From assembly GCA_045106555.1 (NCBI GenBank), contig JBGCET010000020.1:62001-126000 (forward strand): a stretch of 64,000 nucleotides of DNA. The letters are read 5' to 3'. Both the position numbers and the translations under genes were made by a program. Origin of the DNA: JANQOZ01 sp045106555. GTDB taxonomy: Bacteria > Pseudomonadota > Gammaproteobacteria > Xanthomonadales > SZUA-38. Positions 60,028 through 64,000 of this stretch are shown here, in pieces. The notes under the pieces are model-generated. The model made no database searches, was not told the origin of the DNA, and saw only the letters and a list, made by a program, of their open reading frames with translations. The stretch's first letter is position 1. Every line of letters begins with the position of its first letter.

Positions 60028-60726
60028 CTAATTTGACGAAGAGGTGCCGAGCAGGAACGACTCTCTTTCGGGCTTGGACAGGTTGGCCAGCTGGCGCTCC
60101 AGCGCATTGCGCTGGCTAGCACTGGCATTGCGCAGGCGTTGCGCAAGCTGCTGACGGGCTGGCGCACTCAACTGGTCGGACAATTCTCGAAACCATCGAG
60201 CCTGGGACGGCGGCATGGGTTCGCGAACGGGTTTTGGGCGGGAAGTGCCTGCACTACCCTGGGCGGCTTGGCGTTGTTTCATTCGCTGAAGGGCAGTTGC
60301 GCGCTGCTGTGGAGTCATTGCCTGCCATCGGCTACGAATGCGGCGTTTTTGGGCATCGGACAGAGCGTTGAACCGAACAAAATTCTGGCGCAATAATCGC
60401 TGCTGTAGGGGAGGCAGCGCCTGGAACCGCGCGAACCGTTCCAATATACGCTGGCGTTGACTTGCGCCGTATCGTTGCCACTGACTAAAGCGTCGATGGG
60501 CCAGGGCCTTTTCTTCAGCGCTCATCGAAGTCCACAACCCGGCACCGTCAATCAGGCGCTGTTGCTGGTCGATTGCCATGGCGTCCCAATCCTGAGCGAA
60601 AGGCGCAAGAACTTTTTGCTCGCTTGGCGACAGTGATTCCCAATCTTCAGCAGCGACCGGTAAAACAATAACCAGCTGCGCAGCAACGAAAACTTGGGCG
60701 ACAAAGGATTTGAGACTAGTTCGCAC
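60028..60726 (-). CDS. exported DUF3106 protein (second ECF operon, gene 4)
   Basis: About 232 residues with a signal peptide (VAQVFVAAQLVIVLPVAAE). The mature part is Arg/Gln-rich and helical, with the DUF3106 pattern of W-x-x-L/M-S/T and repeated short motifs: WESLSPSEQKVLAPFAQDWD, WTSMSAEEKALAHRRFSQW, FNALSDAQKRRIRSRWQAM. Its function is unknown. GTG 60726 has AAGAG upstream; it overlaps the previous gene by 11 bases. An ATG at 60765 would put 13 residues before the signal peptide. Confidence 0.85.
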   Translation of the reverse strand: MRTSLKSFVAQVFVAAQLVIVLPVAAEDWESLSPSEQKVLAPFAQDWDAMAIDQQQRLIDGAGLWTSMSAEEKALAHRRFSQWQRYGASQRQRILERFARFQALPPLQQRLLRQNFVRFNALSDAQKRRIRSRWQAMTPQQRATALQRMKQRQAAQGSAGTSRPKPVREPMPPSQARWFRELSDQLSAPARQQLAQRLRNASASQRNALERQLANLSKPERESFLLGTSSSN

Positions 60727-61045
60727 CGTGGGCTCTTCTTTTGTTTTGCAGCGGTTGTTGGGCATCTATTTCACTGGCCGGCGTGGCAAACTCGGTCTCT
60801 TCGCTGGGCGCTTTTTGGGGCACGACGGGCGCTAAGTCCTGGTCCAGTTGTTCGGGGATCTCCGTAAGGTCCATCCATTTTCCATCGTCCGTTTCAAATA
60901 GCGCAACAAATTCCAGTAAGGCCATGCTGGGAGGTGGCTCATCAGACTGGGGCGCTGGGTCCGAGGCGCTGTCAATGTCCTGCGCAATGCCACGAGCAGT
61001 CATAGTGGATGCCGCTAGTAAGGCATAGGTCGCCCACTTTTTCAC
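60716..61045 (-). CDS. small exported protein (second ECF operon, gene 3)
   Basis: A 109-residue protein with a signal peptide (MKKWATYALLAASTMTARGIA) and an acidic, Pro-rich mature part. The one conserved-looking block is MALLEFVALFETDDGKWMDL. No family recognised. The GTG start overlaps the anti-sigma-like gene stop as GTGA. Presence in the operon between regulator and DUF3106 gene suggests an envelope role. Confidence 0.75.
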   Translation of the reverse strand: MKKWATYALLAASTMTARGIAQDIDSASDPAPQSDEPPPSMALLEFVALFETDDGKWMDLTEIPEQLDQDLAPVVPQKAPSEETEFATPASEIDAQQPLQNKRRAHGAN

Positions 61046-61398
61046 CCGGCCTCACCCTCGGTCAAGACCTCATCCAACCAGGCGTAGAATTCCAGTTCGT
61101 CAAGCATTTCAAGGGACTCGTCAGAGGTGAGTACTGTCAGCTCTGGCAGCGTTTGTTCGAGTAGCGGCTGGGCTGGTGGCGGCATGCGCTGGCTCATCCC
61201 CAGCGCAATGGCAAACATCGCGGCCGCGGCGGCCAGGCCACCGGGAAGCCAGCGACCACGGGGTTCCTGGCGCGCTTCATTCAGTGCTTTTTGGCGTGCC
61301 TGGTTGAGTTGAGACAACGTTCCGGCATCGAGGTTTTCTGACTGCTCTTGAGCCGCGTCACTCACCCGCTTGGCCAGTTGGGGGTCGAGATCAGACAT
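61042..61398 (-). CDS. membrane protein, probable anti-sigma partner (DUF3619-like)
   Basis: A 118-residue protein with a charged N-terminus (LAKRVSDAAQEQSENL), one membrane span (WLPGGLAAAAAMFAIALGM, about 50-68) and an acidic C-terminus ending in LEFYAWLDEVL, which resembles the DUF3619 family. Its ATG overlaps the sigma stop (TAATG). Anti-sigma activity is inferred from position and topology, as in similar operons; there is no zinc motif. Confidence 0.7.
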   Translation of the reverse strand: MSDLDPQLAKRVSDAAQEQSENLDAGTLSQLNQARQKALNEARQEPRGRWLPGGLAAAAAMFAIALGMSQRMPPPAQPLLEQTLPELTVLTSDESLEMLDELEFYAWLDEVLTEGEAG

Positions 61399-62003
61399 TA
61401 CGTTGATACTCCATGATGGTTGTTCAGTTTTTCCCGCAGGGCCTGAGTAGCCCGAGACAGGTGGGTTTTCACGCTGCCTTCGCTGCAGCCCATGACCTTG
61501 GCGGTTTCAGCGACACTCATACCTTGCCAGGTGCGCAACAGGAACGCCTGACGCTGTCGGTGGGGTAGTGCGCAAAGTGCCTGATCCATGGTTTGCCGGG
61601 TTTGGTCGTTTGCCAGGGCACGGTCAGGTTGAGGTTCGTTGAGATTTTCTGCCTGACTTTCCGGCCCGAGGTCGTCCTGTTGACGGCTGCCAGCAAGCAT
61701 CCAACGCAGCCTAACCTTGCGTCGGCGGAACCAATCCTTGATTCGGTTATCCACGCTGCGGAAGAACAGCGGGCGCCATTGCTGCTCCGGTTTGCGCTGG
61801 TAGCGGCGCACAAATGCCGTCATGGCATCCTGCACGATATCCAGTGCCTCATCGTGATTGCCGGTTGCGTATTTGGCCATGGTATATGCCTGGCGCTCTG
61901 CGGAGCGCAGAAAAAGGTCCAGCCGCTGCACTGAGCTGGCGTGCTCGTCGCCAGTGCGGGGCGTAAACATTGTTTGCATCATCACCAGGGTTTCAGATCC
62001 CAT
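61398..62003 (-). CDS. ECF RNA polymerase sigma factor (second)
   Basis: A 201-residue ECF sigma factor. Region 2 is seen in GNHDEALDIVQDAMTAFVRR and WRPLFFRSVDNRIKDWFRRR, region 4 in LPHRQRQAFLLRTWQGMSVA and CSEGSVKTHLSRATQALREK. It heads a four-gene operon with overlapping or nearly overlapping genes: sigma, membrane regulator, small exported protein, DUF3106 protein. A start at one of the internal ATG pairs (residues 8-9) is possible; the first ATG has a weak ribosome site. Confidence 0.9.
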   Translation of the reverse strand: MGSETLVMMQTMFTPRTGDEHASSVQRLDLFLRSAERQAYTMAKYATGNHDEALDIVQDAMTAFVRRYQRKPEQQWRPLFFRSVDNRIKDWFRRRKVRLRWMLAGSRQQDDLGPESQAENLNEPQPDRALANDQTRQTMDQALCALPHRQRQAFLLRTWQGMSVAETAKVMGCSEGSVKTHLSRATQALREKLNNHHGVST

Positions 62004-62118
62004 GTTATCGTACCACCATATTATTTCGGTCAGGTTTAGCTAGGATTCGCCGATATTCGCCGATACATCAACCGCTGAATTTCTCTTAATACTAGGCAAC
62101 GCTTCAGGATGAATTACG

Positions 62119-62787
62119 TTGACATGGATTTTGCCAAAGGAAGGCTTCGATAGCGCTGGACCTCGGGTTGCGCTGATTGGATCCCCTCACCACTCTTTGG
62201 GTGTGGCTTTGTGTCGTCACCTGGCCTCCCAGGGCGTCCGGCTGGTTATTACCGACCCCGATCCCGCGCGTGGCGCTGCGGTCTGTCGACGCTTGGCGTG
62301 GCAAGGTGTCAGCGCCAGCTACCGATATTTCAGCGCAGAGTCCAGTCAGTGTGAGCAACGTTTGTTCGACGATTTATCGCTAGTGTTTGGCCGCCTGGAT
62401 TGGCTGATCAGCTTCTTCGATGTCGCCCGCTTTGAACCCGCCTGGTTGTCGCTGGACGATCAACAGGTACGGCACCTGCTCATGCCACAACTGGAATTTC
62501 GGCGTCGACTCTTAAGCGCTATGGATCCACTGTTTGTTGAGGGCGCCACCCACCTGCAGGTATGTATGGGAGGCAATGGCGATGGTGATACCGCCATGGG
62601 TCTGGATGTAACGTCGGCCAGCGCGTTGCTGTGGGATCGCTTGCTGAGTCGAACTTTTCGCTCTCATCGAATCCGCACTCAAACCTTATCGGTTATGGGT
62701 GAGGGTGAGGCCATTGATAGCGCCGCGCGCGCACCTCGCAGCATCGAGCGCGATTTGTCTCGATTAATTCTGGCGTTAGAACCCTAA
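62119..62787 (+). CDS. degenerate short-chain dehydrogenase-like protein
   Basis: A 222-residue protein with the Rossmann outline of an SDR: ALIGSPHHSLGVALCRHLAS in place of TGxxxGIG, LVITDPDPARG, and DWLISFFDVARFE in place of DxLVNNAG. The catalytic Tyr-x3-Lys is missing; the matching helix reads DVTSASALLWDRLL. It may bind a nucleotide without oxidoreductase activity. The start is a TTG with AGGA ten bases upstream. It stands alone between the second ECF operon and priA. Confidence 0.7.
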   Translation: MTWILPKEGFDSAGPRVALIGSPHHSLGVALCRHLASQGVRLVITDPDPARGAAVCRRLAWQGVSASYRYFSAESSQCEQRLFDDLSLVFGRLDWLISFFDVARFEPAWLSLDDQQVRHLLMPQLEFRRRLLSAMDPLFVEGATHLQVCMGGNGDGDTAMGLDVTSASALLWDRLLSRTFRSHRIRTQTLSVMGEGEAIDSAARAPRSIERDLSRLILALEP

Positions 62788-62855
62788 AATTCACTGATCC
62801 GGTGAGTTGGCGGGGGTCGATGACCGGCGCATTAAGATAAACTTAAGCCGCGCTC

Positions 62856-64000
62856 ATGGATCCCCAACTCGAAACCTCTGACACCGTTTGCCAGGTTGCC
62901 GTGCCGGTGCCACTGCCCGGCGCCTTTGACTACCTTTGGCCTTTCGATGTGCCCCCCCTCCCTGGCATGAGGGTGGAAATCCCTTTCGGTAAACGCCGGT
63001 TGAAAGGGGTGGTTGTGGGCTGCGAGGCCAGCAGAACCGACCTGTCTCGCTTGAAACCCGTCAGCAGTTTTTGGCCAGAGCCGGCGTTGGATGCAGATCA
63101 GCTAAAGCTAGCTCACTGGTGTTCCCGTTATTATCACCATCCGCTGGGAGAAGTTTTGGCGACGATGGTGACGCCGGGATGGGAACAGCCGGCGCCTGCA
63201 CCGAAACAGATGGTCATTTCCGAAACGGGGCAAGTGGCCTTGGCGGCCGATCAGGTCCGAGGGCGCAAGCAGCTGTTGGCATTGAGCTTGTTGGCGACAA
63301 GTCCTTTGACAAGGTCCCAACTGGCATCAGAGTCGGTTAGCTCAGCGGTCCTGCGAGGATTGTTGGAGGCAGGCCGCATCATTGAGCAAGATCAGCCACT
63401 GAACGCTGCCGTGTCCTCCAGTCCCACACTGACCGCTGACCAGGCCGACTGCGTGGCGCGGGTTAAAAGCCAGCCGGGTTTTGGTGTGCACTTGCTGCAG
63501 GGCGTGACCGGGAGTGGCAAAACCGAGGTGTACCTTGACCTGATGTCTGAGGTGTTGGCACAAGGCCGGCAGACGTTAGTGATGGTGCCGGAGATTGGGC
63601 TCACGCCGCAGCTCGAGCGACGTTTTCGGCAGCGCCTGGGTGGCGCGGTTGTGCTGTTGCACTCCGGCTTGTCCGATGGTGAGCGCAGTCGAGGCTGGCA
63701 CCTGGCGGCTAGCGGCGAAGCAAAGGTTGTGGTGGGAACCCGTTCGGCAGTTTTCTGTCCCCTTGTTAGCCCGGGGTTGCTGGTGGTTGATGAGGAACAT
63801 GATCTGTCTCTCAAACAACACGAGGGTTTCCGATACTCGGCGCGGGATGTTGCGGTGCAGCGCGCTCGTCAGCTGGATGTACCCATAATTCTGGGTAGCG
63901 CCACGCCGTCCCTTGAGACATTAAACAATGCGTGGACGGGTCGCTATCAACATCTGATCCTGAGTCAACGGCCGGGCAGCGTTACCATGCCAAGTGTTGA
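62856..64000 (+). CDS. priA: primosomal protein N' (helicase PriA), 5' part
   Basis: The first 381 codons of PriA, cut by the window end. The 3' DNA-binding domain is at the start (VAVPVPLPGAFDYLWPF, then GMRVEIPFGKRRLKGVVVG). A winged-helix region follows, then the helicase core: Walker A in LLQGVTGSGKTEVYLDLM, VPEIGLTPQLERRF, the DEEH box in LLVVDEEHDLSLKQ and ILGSATPSLETL. PriA restarts collapsed replication forks. The zinc-binding region lies outside the window. The start is ATG 62856. Confidence 0.96.
   Translation, partial: MDPQLETSDTVCQVAVPVPLPGAFDYLWPFDVPPLPGMRVEIPFGKRRLKGVVVGCEASRTDLSRLKPVSSFWPEPALDADQLKLAHWCSRYYHHPLGEVLATMVTPGWEQPAPAPKQMVISETGQVALAADQVRGRKQLLALSLLATSPLTRSQLASESVSSAVLRGLLEAGRIIEQDQPLNAAVSSSPTLTADQADCVARVKSQPGFGVHLLQGVTGSGKTEVYLDLMSEVLAQGRQTLVMVPEIGLTPQLERRFRQRLGGAVVLLHSGLSDGERSRGWHLAASGEAKVVVGTRSAVFCPLVSPGLLVVDEEHDLSLKQHEGFRYSARDVAVQRARQLDVPIILGSATPSLETLNNAWTGRYQHLILSQRPGSVTMPSV

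Overview
The window reads as chromosomal DNA of a Gram-negative gammaproteobacterium of moderately high GC content, most likely on the Xanthomonadales side of the class (inference). The support is gene order and repertoire: spoT-rpoZ-gmk-yicC facing rph-rdgB-hemW, a type B L31 gene beside gltA, outer-membrane receptors, many secreted proteins, and an ECF operon ending in a DUF3106 gene. I saw no tRNA, rRNA, CRISPR array, insertion sequence or prophage. Genes are dense, often overlap by 1-8 bases, and about twenty appear to start with TTG or GTG.

Left third (1-25.8 kb): a TPR-sulfotransferase cut by the window edge, a glutaredoxin, and a four-gene operon of ECF sigma factor, zinc-finger anti-sigma factor and two exported HEAT-repeat proteins. 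Then come a SlyD-like prolyl isomerase, a BON/LysM protein, a SOUL protein, an exported metallo-beta-lactamase-fold protein, mnmG, a TonB-dependent receptor, a gamma carbonic anhydrase divergent from oligopeptidase A/xthA with only 3 bases between start codons, a membrane protein, a LOG-family enzyme, a transmembrane Ser/Thr kinase, tesB, a large exported M14-type peptidase and a CBS protein.

Middle (25.9-47.4 kb): a DUF5916 outer-membrane protein followed by a secreted beta-helix protein, a MASE1-GGDEF cyclase, and a long core block (ubiA, recG, ridA, spoT, rpoZ, gmk, yicC on minus; rph, rdgB, hemW and a small Cys-rich protein on plus). Next are rpmE2, gltA, oligopeptidase B, an alanine-rich hendecad-repeat lipoprotein and a nitroreductase-like protein.

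Right third (47.5-64 kb): three tandem paralogous secreted beta-helix proteins. All three, and the fourth copy at 28-29 kb, end in the same short C-terminal signature F-x-D-G-F-E. After them lie a Lon-type protease, an FHA-GGDEF protein, a lipoprotein, a Wzt-like/methyltransferase fusion, an FHA-EAL protein, an SDR, a second ECF operon (sigma, membrane regulator, small exported protein, DUF3106 protein), a degenerate SDR and the start of priA.

The strongest candidates for something undescribed are the shared F-x-D-G-F-E tail on four beta-helix exoproteins, the FHA-GGDEF/FHA-EAL pair around a cell-surface-type methyltransferase, and the sigma/anti-sigma/HEAT/HEAT operon. Start codons were chosen from Shine-Dalgarno sites, signal peptides and family length; family assignments come from motif recognition without database searches.
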